Below, one piece after another: positions 8,821-20,389 of a stretch of 64,000 nucleotides of DNA (positions are counted from its first letter, which is position 1; each line of letters opens with the position of its first letter). This DNA is from Labyrinthula sp. Ha. Taxonomy: Eukaryota > Sar > Bigyra > Labyrinthulida > Labyrinthulaceae. The notes under the pieces are model-generated. The model was not told where the DNA came from and searched no databases. It saw nothing but the letters and a program-made list of their open reading frames with translations. The translations under genes and the position numbers were made by a program. The stretch covers positions 1,984,001 to 2,048,000 of the forward strand of contig JAALGZ010000002.1 in NCBI GenBank assembly GCA_015227615.1, given 5' to 3'.

Positions 8821-11081
8821 TCACTCAAAATAAATAATTTCACTTTCAGGAAATCCTGCTGTAACTCTGTTTCTATCGTGCATATCCTTGAGCTGTGTAA
8901 AGTATTCTTTGTGAAGCTCATCTACATTTTTACCCTCACAGGGAATTGGTTTGCCTACTAATAAAACCAATCTCTGCTCATTTGGAAAGGGAAGACCGTA
9001 CTTGCCTGTAGGAACAAAAGGAACAGGAAATCCAAATCGCTTTCTGAACCAGTTTTGAGTTTTTGGCCAATCTACATTAGTCAAAACTTTTTCCTCTCCA
9101 AAACAAAATAAAGGGATTAATCCAGAAGAATGTTGCTTTGCTAGTTTAATGAAACCTTTTCTTCCATTATGAAGCAAAACTTGTTCCTTGTTCCCATCTT
9201 TTTTTACAGATCCAGACATTACCATTTCAGCCTGACCTCCAACTACAATGCAAGCACTCATTCCTTCCTTAAGCGTGTAGGTAATGGCCTCTCTAGAAAC
9301 ATCCTTCACCCCGAGAAGTTGGCTAAGAGTAAAGCAAAAAAATAGGTGTACACAAGGTCGCGCATTAAGGGAACCCCGTGAATTACAGATGCCGTGTGTC
9401 CTCTTACAGTTAAATTAGGAAACTTTTCTAGCCATCTATTGCAAAGAACTGACCAAACAGATGAAGCTGGGAGAATTCCATGAGGATGAAAACCAACAAC
9501 GTATCCTTTAGCTTGGTCATGAATAGCCCCATTTTCTTCTTCAAACTCGACAAGTTTTTCATCTTTCATAACTTCAAATTTAAAGTATTTTTCCAAAGAC
9601 GAAATTAAGAAAGAATCTGCAAATTTTTTCTTTGAGTCAATATCTGTTCTTAAGCGACTTCTACATCCTCGAACTTCTGGCTTACCTGCAAAGGTACTTG
9701 AAACATAGTACATGAACAATCCAAAAAATACAATGACAGCATTCGAATGCGTTTGTCTGGAAACAATAAAGATTCCAACTAAGCCTACGAGAATTGTAGC
9801 AATCACGATCACAAAGTAGGCTACATCATCTTGAACCCTAAAAAGCTTGCAAACAGGAAAAGTTAGAACAGGAGTAATTAAAATCCACCACGAACAAAGT
9901 ACCGCAGCTACTGGTTCATAAGGAAAGATGGGCAGTTTAACAAAAAGGTAGACTAAGAACAAAGCAACAAACTGAGAATTGAACACCAGTTGTATAATAA
10001 CTTGAGATAAAATAGAATTGAAGAGAGTCTTGATATCTTTCTTACTTCTCTCTTTTCCTGAGTCAGGTGAAAAAAAGTAAAAGGAGAGGATCAAAAGCGT
10101 GTAAGAAGCTAACATTGAAGCTGGTCCAACTTGTTCATAATTTTGAATATATTCGTGAATCTTCATTCCAAAAAATGCACCACCGTAAATAAAACCAAAT
10201 TGAATTAAGAGACCTAAAGCAAAACAAGTCCAAGTTAAAGCTTGAAGGAGAGAAAAGACAAAACCACCAGCGAAAGGTTGAAAAAAACGCCAGGATAAAG
10301 AAAACAAAGCTCCACCAAGCCCATAAGTTACAAAACCACATACTGCAAATAATTCGATAGAACACAAGCTTAGTACAAAAGTGTGTACGTTATGTTCGTT
10401 TTCGGTTCCAAAACTAAAACTCTTGATGGAAATATATATAGCAGTTGTAAGAAGAAGAAGGTTGAGAAGAGAGAAAAGAAAAAACATTCCTGTGTGTTTG
10501 TCGAAGTGAACCCTGTAATGTTTATGGAAGTCATCAAACCATAGATCAGGTTCTTCGTCAGATGAGTCGTCATCAGATTGAGTAGGTCTTTGAGTAGATT
10601 CTTTTTCAAACGTCAGTAAAGAGCAGAGGATGAACACTTGTGATAAAATTGATTGAACACAAAAAAAGGTAAAACTTGAAGGAAAAGAAAAAAGCTCTGT
10701 TAAATGTAAATAGAAACCTGCTAAAGAAAGGGCGTACAAAATCCAACCCAGTGCCTGAAAGATGACGAAATCTCTGCCACCAACCAGAGGTTGGAACAAC
10801 TTGTACTTCTTTTGATCATGCACAAAAGATCCAGTAATATGAGTTAGAGGAACCAGTAAAGTAGTGAAAGTTAGTTGAAGAGTGATTAAGACCTTGGTAG
10901 ATTCTAAAAGTTGGTAATACAGGTACGCCATAGATGATGATAGTACTATGAACATAGAAGTCAGAATTAAGAAAATTATCATAAAGAAATCTTTTATTTC
11001 ATGCTGGGATTTAAGAACTGGTTCAAGCAGTTCAACCTTCTTGGAGTGTTTCATAAGGTTCTCCCGAGTCTTGATTTCCAA
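8821..11081 (-). CDS. DGAT2-type acyltransferase with long membrane N-terminus
   Basis: Two exons (9352-11081 and 8821-9322) are joined by a 29-nt intron at 9323-9351 (GTACAC to CTTAG), giving 743 residues. The C-terminal part is a DGAT2/MOGAT-type acyltransferase that adds a fatty acyl chain to a diacylglycerol-like acceptor: HPHG at 532-535, then the family's VGGQAE, FCFGEE and VGKPI segments in exon 2. Classical DGAT2 proteins are about 330-400 residues; this one carries roughly 490 extra N-terminal residues rich in membrane helices. Within that extension, the pattern FQP-x-x-GG followed by QAL-x-W occurs twice, near residues 93-115 and 273-295, indicating an internal duplication. The splice restores DLVQLLGVKDVSRE, which fits the family. 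It probably acts in the ER; acceptor specificity is unknown. Confidence 0.88.
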
Positions 11082-14000
11082 TTTATAGTGCAGTAATCCC
11101 CTATTTTACTTTAAAATATTGAATTCTTCGGAAATTTCTTTATGGCGAATTTGGAGCAAATTTGATAATATAAATCACACGGGAAATGGGAACTACTCAT
11201 GAATTCGAAACTTCTAGAGATTACAAACTGAAGAATCAAACAAACTCATAAACTTTTGTATATTTTATCAGCTTAGGCTGATTGCGCTTGTTATTATATA
11301 CAACAAGTATACCAGACTTAATTAACTAAAGAAACTTAATGAGACATAAGGCTGACATGAGGTTACAGAATTCATTTAAGCAGCAGATCCTTCAAGAAAT
11401 ATATATAGTCCTTTTAGGGAGAGATAAGAACAGATATCGATTAGATTAGATCAATACAAGATGTGTAAATTCTTTAGAATACTTAAAAACAAGGGCTTAC
11501 TAATGTGTAGAAACAACCTAATGAGAGCGATTGTTACAATTAACATGTTGAAGAGGATTCTTCTCTTGAGACTTGAGATAAGAAAATTTTCCTGCGGAAC
11601 TTCTGTCTATGACTAGTGATACATGGTATCATTCATGGCTTTCATTGGAAAATATTTTTACCACAGAGTCGAGTAAATTTAGAGATAGAATACTAAAACT
11701 TATAACCATGTGTAAATATCTAGTTGAATCCGAGAACGAAGAAGCCACAGATGATGGGAAACTTATCTTCTATATGGAACCAAACAAGGCAAATAGTCCT
11801 TGTTGTGTATTCTGCTCTTACGGATATGTTTATTAAGCCCCTTTATAAACTTTTTCACATTTAAGCTCTAATGGTACTAATTATCTATTGAGCTATGTTT
11901 TGGAATCTTTGTAGCCTAACATATTTTACTGTGTTAAAGGGTTTTAGAGCATGAAAGAAGTTATTTTTAAGTTCTAAATACAACGGAGAGTAAAGACCTT
12001 TCCTTTCAAGTGTTCACCCAATACAACATCCATGCAAAAGAGTACAGGGCAGTTGCGAAATCATATTCTATAAATTACAACCTTTAAGAATTTGTTTTTA
12101 GTTTAAAATGGAACCTTTTCAATGACAATGGCAAGAAAATCATGAGCTGAATTGCTAAATAAGACTGATGTCCTCAGGTGGAGATTAAACTTATCTTATT
12201 GCTTGGGAACAGGAAAAAACTTTTTTGGGAAACATGTTTAATTATAATATTCCAACCTATTAAATGACAACCTATAAAACACATCTTTAGTACTATAGTA
12301 TATCATTCATATATTAAAACTACAGTTAATGAAATTAATAAAGAGCAAAAAGATGGCATCTCATGAAGCATTATGAGCTTCAGCAATAGCAGTTCAATTC
12401 AAGAAATGAGCAATTAGGCTGTGTTAAGTTTTCTTTGTGGCGATTCAACACATTTTTTTTAGCACCTATGTACATTGCTAGTATGTTGTCACCCAATTTT
12501 AGTGTTAAAATATTCGCTTAGTCTTTTTGAGTCATTATTCGCGTAGGTTTACCAAATGTTGACTAGAGTACCAACCAAAAACCGGGGCTCTTTTCTTTGA
12601 AGGTTGAAATTTTCTAGCTAATGTTCCTACATGCTAGCAATTAACCCGTTCGAGGTTTGAATCAGTACTATGGATAACACAAATTATAAGGAGAAGCTAG
12701 AAACCAGGTTTTTTTGTATGGGTTCACTGGAGTAGATAAACTAAGTAATTAGGAAGAATTAAATATTTTGTAAACTGGTTTGCTTATAAAGATGTTTTTA
12801 TTTTCATTAAAACTAGAGATGAACTCTGATTTGTTAATACTATATTTCATTTCTTAGATCAAACTTTTTTTTTCACAATAATTAGCAATTTCCCAGCTAA
12901 TTTGATAGATCATTGAATATCAACAGCAATCAGAATCAAATCCTAAAAGATATCCTGGATTTGTTACTAATGGCAAGAATTAAGATTGATTCAGTATTCT
13001 AGGTTTTTATATGTATGTATAACTAGTTACAGATGAACAAGGCATTGTCGCTGTATCTCTGTGTAGCGTTGTAGAGTTAAAATACCTAAAAATTTGCTGA
13101 TATCTATAACATTAGAGTGCTTACCAAGACACCATGAACCTTAAGATTTAACTATGGCGACTTGAGTTTTGGATTTTGATGTGAGATCCATTAAACTGAA
13201 ACACTTTTTCCCTTGACTTCTTGATGAATATTTTGCTTCTTTAAGAGACTCGTCTCTGAAGTGGATATCCAGGGTTTTTACTGCTCAGTGCAGTTTTCTA
13301 TTATGTCACTTTTTCGTCAAACTCAAACCTCAAACTCCCCATCTAGATACAGTGCTGCGAAGAGTTCTAAGATAATCTTTTGCTACTTTTGTTAGAAAAT
13401 GAAGCAAAGGAAATTCCATCGAAACAATTTAGATATTGCTGCAAAGTCATGCAAAGATGTAATAAGTTATTTAACGTACTTTAAGTGCTCAATGTCCCAA
13501 TGCCCATTCAATCTTCATGATCAGTAGCTCCAGGCAGTGTATTTTCTAGCATTTAGTATAAGTCAAATTTGGCTATTCTCCTTCAGTAGAAAACGATTAG
13601 GGGAACCTATGTCAAAATCCTTCATCCTGGATTTCTGCTTAACGCTTAATTGGGGTTAGAACCTAGTTCTTTCATACTGTCCTTTTTTCTAGTGTCTTTT
13701 TCTTGCGCTAGAGTATTCTTCTGGTTCATGTTTCAGTCTCAAGCTTTTCCTTGCTGGTCCAATTTTATTTTCTTCCACAAAGCAATCATTTTCATCCAAT
13801 ATTCGAACTTTTTATAGCAGTAATAGAGTTGACAGAGGATAATTTTCTGACTCACTGCTTTGGCGATAGTGCTTTAATGTATAAATGGAGGATTCTAGCT
13901 CGGGAACTTTCTCTTACACTCTTCATAACATCCATACAATCAACTGTTAAACAGGAAGAACAATAACAACATAATAACATTCTGTGAGCTCAGAAGAGCT

Positions 14001-14700
14001 CCGTATTTTGTAAACATTGTGCGTTTCATGGAGCATAAAGCATAATTGGTGACAATTAGGGAAGGGATTTGGTAAAAATTATCAATAATTATTTGAGAAT
14101 TGTTTTCAATCTAAGTACCAGTAGAAGAATTGGTATTTCGTCTTAAACGATTCTTATTATATTTTGATTATCAATTGATCATCAATACTAGACTGGAATA
14201 CATGGCGTTGGGCCAAGCTGCCCAAGAACATGTATTATGCTCATGCACTGTATGCAAATCCATATAAAAAGGTCATATAATCCTTTATTTGTAGTTGGTT
14301 GGACCACGTTATCTATTCTTTGAACGTTTTCGTACAGTGCAGAAAGGAAATAAAAATTTTCTGACCATTTGGCCCAACTTCGTGACGCCTAATTAATTTT
14401 TGAAAATAGTTTGATTATCAAAAATTAATGAAAATGGTTCAGGAATTGTAAAAATCACTCAACAAGAAAAACATGAAGAAACTTTTTAGTGATAAATTAT
14501 CAATAAATGAAATCCCATACCTAGTGACAAAAAACAAAAGAAGTTTTGCTGTGTACTTCCCGATATTAAGACTTATGTTATTGCTCTTTCGAGAAAGGTA
14601 AAAATATCTTGAATATCGAAAACCGATTCCAATGTCTCTGTCCATTTAGGCCAGTTCTAGTACCCTGTAAGAAAATCTTTGATTAACGAGCATATCGTTC
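11082..14700. other. Intergenic, no firm gene
   Basis: No convincing gene. A 75-codon frame at 11609-11836 starts with ATG and has a balanced composition, but overlapping frames look equally good and I recognise nothing. One copy of the dispersed repeat lies at 14066-14188. The last 60 nt carry the kinase promoter word GGCCAGTT at 14649-14656. Confidence 0.45.
14066..14188 (-). repeat. Diverged dispersed repeat, copy B
   Basis: This is the reverse-strand partner of the repeat at 900-1027; the two share AAAACAATTCTCAA and several shorter blocks in the same order. It sits about 500 nt upstream of the polo-like kinase. No coding capacity or clear ends are visible. Confidence 0.4.
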
Positions 14701-17082
14701 ATGGACAAAGAGAATGTAGCGCCTTTGATAAACAAGAGAGCAGGAAATCAAAGCAAAGCTCAGATATCAAGTCAATTAGGTCAAAAACTCTTAATTCAAG
14801 AAAAGTTAAATGATGCAAAAAGGCAGCGCGACAAACAAACCAATAGAGAGAAATCAAAACGTCCTCCACCTCCAGTGCCCCAAGAAGTTTTTGACAAGGG
14901 TAGAAAAGTGCGGTATAGGGTAGGTGATAGACTTGGATCAGGTGCTTTTGCATCTGTGTATGTATTTAAGGAACTCGGAAGACCAAGTAATGTAACCAAA
15001 ACTTATGCTGGAAAATGTATGAGCAAACAAAACTTGAGTAGGTCGAATCGGCAAGCTGTTCAGGAAGAACTAAGAGTATTAAAAAATGTGAAAAACAGTT
15101 ATATTTTGGGATTTATATCATATTCTGCGGATGCCAATTACATTTATTTTATCACAGAGCTTTGCGATGAAGGTGATTTGAAACGCTTCCTGCCTCCATC
15201 CAGGCGAGATGTAAGAAACTATATGAAAGAGCACAATCAACTGAACTCGATAAAGTTTTTGTATATACTAGAACAGATTCTTAAAGGCTTGTACTATTTA
15301 CACAGTTGCGGCTATGTCCATCGCGACATCAAACCAGCAAACATTTTACTAAAGTATTGTCCAGGCTCGAACACAGGGCAAAGGGAGTCCAAAATAAATA
15401 AAACCTTTGAAGGACGTTTCTGGTTTTACAGAATAAAAATAGCGGATTTTGGGTTGACTGTAAAAGAAACAAGAACAAAAGGAAGTATTTGTGGAACACC
15501 TAATTACATAAGCCCGGAAGTCTGGAGTGGAAAAGGGTATTCTCTCAAAGTTGACATCTGGGCTGTTGGATGTATGATTTTTGAATTTATGTTTGGACAA
15601 GCTCCTTTCACTGCAACGGATCGAGAAAAAATAAAAAGAAAGGTTAGAAGAGAAGATGTTCAACTTGATAATTTAGAGTCGGCTTTCCAATATTATAATT
15701 CTTACCCCAGCGAGAATGATGAAATGGAGGAGTACATAACTGGACTGAAAACAGTTTACGATTATGCGAAGAAAAGTAATTCTAATTTTCTTCATTACCT
15801 CAAAAAGTATATTCTAAAATGTTTAGAGAAAAATCCCGCTGACAGAATAAGTGTTGATGTATTATGTAAGAACATAAAAAAGCTGACAATAGAAAAATAT
15901 AGAGAAAACATTCTTGACAATATTGTAAAGGTAGTGGATAAAGCTGTTGTTCCTAATATTCAGGAGAAAGAGCTAGGTCAAAGCTTCTACTTAACGATTT
16001 CTGATGATGAAAGCGGATCCACCACGTATCAAAAGAAAAAATTAATGAATACGACATTTATGGATGGTGAGGTAATACTGAGCGCGTATAAATTAAACGT
16101 GGAAAAATCAACGAAGAAAGGCTTGAAAATTGACAAGCAGAGAACTAAAACTCAGCAAAATGCGCACACGGCAACAACAACGGCTGTGGCAACAGATACG
16201 CAAAAAACTATGCTAGAGAAAAATAAAATCAATAAGAAGAAATTTATGGGACCCTCGAACAGAGGCGAAAAAAAGAAAGCAAGGGTAATAGAAAAGGATG
16301 GATCTATTTCCACAAAGTTCAGTAAGCTTAATCTTGATGTAGTAGAGAAGAAATCGGTTGAAGAACAGAAACTTTTCTGTGGCTTTGAAGTTCTTGGAGA
16401 GGTTGACAAGCTAGGAGAGTTCTTTAGTTCATGTTCCCTTTCTCATGTTTGGGTCACCGATTTTTCGCCATTCAAATATCCTTCTCGTGGTATTAATTTT
16501 AGATTTTCAGGAGGATCAAGTGGAATTTTCATACCACAAACCGAAGATGGAAACCTTTTTTCACTTATCACACATCCTGCTATTCTATGCAGAAAAATAT
16601 ATTCATCTAATGAAGTTAAAATACTTAAGATGAATGAATGTATTGGTGTTGAAAATTGGAAATATGGTGCAGTGTTTGCAGAATTCGATAAGAAATCTAA
16701 GTTAAAACATGAAGAGAGGTTAGTCAAGGCAACCAGTGAGCTAAAATATAAATTTAATCAATGGGAAGAGCGGAAGGCAGATAAGGAGATGCAAACAGCA
16801 CAACAAAACCTCCCATCTGTCAAGTTCTTTTATGAAGAAAGCTCCTCGATAGTACTCATGCTTGGCTTTAAGTATCAAGTTATCTATAAGAAAAGGTATG
16901 ATATACGACTACTTGGTTCATACATATTAATATTGGATGAGGAAAACTCGACTATACAGGTTGTAAGCAAAAGTTTCTCTTCATTAAAGGAGAGCAATGC
17001 AACTCTCTATCGGTTACTGTATGAAGTTGCTCAACTTGTAAAGAAAGCTCGTAGGGTATGTGAAACATCTAATAGTACATGA
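14701..17082 (+). CDS. Polo-like serine/threonine kinase
   Basis: An intronless 793-residue protein. The kinase domain spans about residues 71-400: glycine loop GSGAFASV from residue 79, Lys105, HRDIKPANI from 207, DFG at 249-251, and SPE (for APE) at 271-273. About 20 extra residues sit between the catalytic loop and DFG. The C-terminal third has two segments that resemble polo boxes, near residues 580-650 (HVWVTDFSPFKY…) and 703-765 (…VKFFYEESSSIVL…), which in this family bind phosphopeptides and target the kinase to centrosomes and kinetochores. Residues 3-5 are KEN followed by V-A-P, a good match to a KEN destruction box read by the APC/C, so cell-cycle-timed turnover is likely. The polo-box match is by pattern only; another kinase with a similar layout is possible. 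Confidence 0.8.
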   Translation: MDKENVAPLINKRAGNQSKAQISSQLGQKLLIQEKLNDAKRQRDKQTNREKSKRPPPPVPQEVFDKGRKVRYRVGDRLGSGAFASVYVFKELGRPSNVTKTYAGKCMSKQNLSRSNRQAVQEELRVLKNVKNSYILGFISYSADANYIYFITELCDEGDLKRFLPPSRRDVRNYMKEHNQLNSIKFLYILEQILKGLYYLHSCGYVHRDIKPANILLKYCPGSNTGQRESKINKTFEGRFWFYRIKIADFGLTVKETRTKGSICGTPNYISPEVWSGKGYSLKVDIWAVGCMIFEFMFGQAPFTATDREKIKRKVRREDVQLDNLESAFQYYNSYPSENDEMEEYITGLKTVYDYAKKSNSNFLHYLKKYILKCLEKNPADRISVDVLCKNIKKLTIEKYRENILDNIVKVVDKAVVPNIQEKELGQSFYLTISDDESGSTTYQKKKLMNTTFMDGEVILSAYKLNVEKSTKKGLKIDKQRTKTQQNAHTATTTAVATDTQKTMLEKNKINKKKFMGPSNRGEKKKARVIEKDGSISTKFSKLNLDVVEKKSVEEQKLFCGFEVLGEVDKLGEFFSSCSLSHVWVTDFSPFKYPSRGINFRFSGGSSGIFIPQTEDGNLFSLITHPAILCRKIYSSNEVKILKMNECIGVENWKYGAVFAEFDKKSKLKHEERLVKATSELKYKFNQWEERKADKEMQTAQQNLPSVKFFYEESSSIVLMLGFKYQVIYKKRYDIRLLGSYILILDEENSTIQVVSKSFSSLKESNATLYRLLYEVAQLVKKARRVCETSNST

Positions 17083-18301
17083 AGACATAGAAAATTGTAA
17101 CATATTAGTTCAAGGTATTTAAGTGTTTCTTATGTGGAATAGAGTCTAATAAACTAATCACTGAATTCAGAACTTTTTCTTTTTTCTGGTAAAAAGTGCA
17201 GTATGTCCTTCGAAAGACTTTTGCTTAAAGGTCTTATCCAGAAACTGCAGTTGAACTTAATTCTCGTTATATTCTAACCAGAATGTTCAGGATGATGAAA
17301 ACCTTAGAAACTGTTTTTTCTTTTTCAACTGAGAAATATAAATCATCCCTTAATTTTTTTATAAGGAGCAAAATATTTGCCCTCAAGAATCTGTTTTTAT
17401 TCTTGGCTGCGTTAGAAGTAGATCATTAACGTGTGGTTTTAACTCAAGGAAAACATATTTGCTCCACTCTGATATAGAATATAATTTCAAATATGTTGTA
17501 AGAACTTATACATTTTTCTTCCTGTAGCTCTGCAATTATTTAGAGATAAGGTGCGTCTATGCAATTAGATTCTTGCTATATTATTATTTTTTAAAACTCT
17601 GCTGTACTTTTCACACTAACCAATACCACAATAGTGCATTAACACCGGTATTGTGAAGATAATTTTCTTGAATATCTACTTGAAAAAATTTACAGGATCA
17701 CATGTTCTGAAGATAAAAGAAATAGATTTCACGAATACGAAAATAACATAGAAACCTAATTGTGGTACCAACTGTTTTCTTTATTCGTTGTTGGGTTAAG
17801 AGGTTCTTATTAAGTTGCAGAATTAACCATGCTCTAGATTCTAAACGCAAAGGTGATAAATGTTGTTTATACACAAGGGTTTGCAACATATATATGAAAT
17901 CATAGATATAAATGAGCCAAAAAAATAATTTTGATTAAGATTTTTTAACATGTCAGTGCTTAATCCAACTGGTTATGTTTAAGTAGTTGCAGTATTTTAC
18001 AAGCTTTGTAATTCTTTGTGCACGTGAGACAGCTCAAATAGTTGAATGATTAAGTTTTACCAAGGTTTTCTCCTTCTAAATGGTATAATATGGTCAGCTT
18101 AATATTTTACAAGAAGACCTGTATGAATTTTGACTAACCATGGTTCTGAGAAAGGTTTTCTGTGGTTATATGCAATAACAACTGCATTCCTTTTTAGCCA
18201 ACTTTTTCATTGTTAGGTAGACATAAGAATATAAACTGTACTAACTTAATAGTGGAAAACTATTTAAAACCAAACTATACAACTTTATCATCTTGATTCT
18301 T
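17083..18301. other. Intergenic, no gene seen
   Basis: AT-rich sequence between the polo-like kinase and the transporter. Only short open frames occur. It must hold both 3' ends, as the two genes converge. Confidence 0.6.
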
Positions 18302-19372
18302 CTATTCGCCCGTCTTCTCTTCTTTGATCTTCTCCTCTACAACTAGCCTATCTTTTTCAAAGAACGTTTTAATCTGATCCTCAAATTTAAACAATACAAC
18401 AGCAATGTAAACAATCACAATACCAATAACTCTAGTTGCTGTCAAATTCACTTTCACTGCCTCAATTAATCCAAACGTGTCTATCAATAGAGAGCTCACC
18501 AACTGCCCAGCAACAATTAGCGTCAAGAATATCCCTAATCCAATACGTGGAGCTAAAGCTATACTCGCAATACTAAAAAAAGATCCAATTGGCCCACCCA
18601 TAAATTTCCACACTTCAATCTCCTCTAAATGATTCAACTCAACTTTTTCACCACTTGCTGCTACCGCAATGAAAATAGCAGGGATTAACCAAAGGATTGA
18701 CATTATCTGACCCCATAATGATACTCTATGAGGATATGTTTTTAACAAGGTCATAATTTTGTAGCTCATCGGAGGCGAGATACCAAAAATTAATCCACAA
18801 CAAACTGAAAGAAAAGTGTAGAGAACCAATTCACTAGTGGAAAGATTTGTTTCATCTATAGTATCACCAAGGCGATCAAGCACAGAAACCAATGACCCTA
18901 GGATTACAAACAATACTGCAAAGAGTCTAAACTTTGTAGGAGGGAGTTTTTGAAGCCCAAAAAGACCAACGCAATCAGCCGTCAAGGATGAGATCATCTG
19001 CCCACAGATTAAGGAAACAAAAAAGAGACTATATCCAATTATATCACCTAAAAAGGAGGCGAAACTAACATAAAGTGCTCCCAAAAGACCAGGTATGGTA
19101 AGTAAGTATACTGGCACAGTTTTGAATCTTTCTATGTTTTGTTTATTGAGGATTTTTCTTGGGGTATCTACTTCTAAGTTCTTTTTACTTCCTTCTCCAG
19201 CAGGTCGAATACAGAAAAATAGACTTAGTGCAATAGTTGCACCTATATAAGAAACAAGTCCAGGTGCCATAGCATTATTTAGTGGAACTAAAAGCGTTGC
19301 ATTAATACTCGCTTGAATTGGAAGTAGAAACCCAACTAAGAAGGAAGACAAAAGATCGCCAAAAAAATGCAT
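18302..19372 (-). CDS. YdcZ/DUF606-type DMT transporter, two fused halves
   Basis: This 356-residue intronless protein has about ten membrane helices and belongs to the drug/metabolite transporter superfamily, DUF606 (YdcZ) branch. The first half shows the family's start, GFLLPIQASINA, then LLGALYVSFA and GQMISSLTADCVGLFG. The second half repeats the plan: FGISPPMSYKI, then GGPIGSFFSIAS and GQLVSSLLIDTFGL. Most bacterial members I know are single five-helix units, often encoded as pairs, so this is a fused tandem duplicate. The tail after the last helix is short and charged. Substrate is unknown. The family is chiefly bacterial, so old acquisition from bacteria is possible. The stop codon is TAG. 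Confidence 0.85.
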   Translation of the reverse strand: MHFFGDLLSSFLVGFLLPIQASINATLLVPLNNAMAPGLVSYIGATIALSLFFCIRPAGEGSKKNLEVDTPRKILNKQNIERFKTVPVYLLTIPGLLGALYVSFASFLGDIIGYSLFFVSLICGQMISSLTADCVGLFGLQKLPPTKFRLFAVLFVILGSLVSVLDRLGDTIDETNLSTSELVLYTFLSVCCGLIFGISPPMSYKIMTLLKTYPHRVSLWGQIMSILWLIPAIFIAVAASGEKVELNHLEEIEVWKFMGGPIGSFFSIASIALAPRIGLGIFLTLIVAGQLVSSLLIDTFGLIEAVKVNLTATRVIGIVIVYIAVVLFKFEDQIKTFFEKDRLVVEEKIKEEKTGE

Positions 19373-19472
19373 ACTGTTCTTTATCTTGCTTTGAATGATT
19401 GGGTTTTGTTTTATTAAATATTCGGATATTACACCTAAGCCATGGAATAAACAGCTCCTTTATTTAATTCAA

Positions 19473-19665
19473 TAACCGGATAATCGCTTTCTTGAGAAAA
19501 TAGACATCTTGGATACATCAATGGGCAACTTGATGCTTGTTTTGTTGGGGAAACGGACATTTAATTTTAATCATTGTGCAACCGCATACTTTTTCTGCTG
19601 GGGAGACGGATATTTAATCTAAATCTTTGCGCAACCGGATATTTGTCTTGTTATGCGAATGAATA
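19473..19665. repeat. 53-bp diverged tandem repeat, about 3.5 copies
   Basis: Matching landmarks recur at exact 53-nt steps: a CAACCGGAT-like block at 19473, 19526, 19579 and 19632, and a GGGGAAACGGACAT-like block at 19494, 19547, 19600 and, weakly, 19653. The units have diverged. The array starts about 100 nt upstream of the transporter ATG, so it lies in that gene's promoter region. Confidence 0.75.
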
Positions 19666-20389
19666 TGTATTTTAAATTACCGGTTAACACCGAATTGCCG
19701 AAGACATTTTCCCGGGTAATGTACCATGGATTTTTTTGGGTAGATTGATTGCATTGAATCTAATTGGGCCAACTGGCCTAACTTGGACAAGAGTGATGAT
19801 GATGAACTTAAGACGCATTTTAGACCATGTTCTAACCTATATACTTGCCTAAGTCTTATCCTGTTACTCAATTTAATAGATTATTGAATGTATCTTTGTG
19901 CGGCTGAATTAGTGTCTTTCACAATGTGCTGTCTTGGTCTCGTCAATTAACTTGATATCTTTTGGAATCTCCCTTGGTTTTACTTTAAAATTTATTTGGT
20001 TTAATGACAGAATATAGTGATCTGGTTGCTCCGTTAGGCTAGGTTAGTTTAATGTCAGAAAAAGATTTGAAATTTTCAAAAAATAAGAATGTTATCTGAA
20101 TCACCTTGAAATCAAATCGCAAAAAATGACGTTGCACGAGAATGAACTGAAATCAATGAGTTCAAAAAATACTAGAAAGAAGATATGGAGCCCTCAGTAA
20201 GGTTATTTACATTAGTACAGGGATTTATCTGCGCCATTAGTTTAAATTAGGGGTCACTGCTCACATTGGAAGTTAATTTTCTGGACATGATGTTGACATG
20301 GTTGAATCATGAAGGCACTGGCGTATATAGGTAATACCAGGTGATGGAGGACTGACTGTTTTTTTGCACATGTTGCTAGTCTATCCGTT

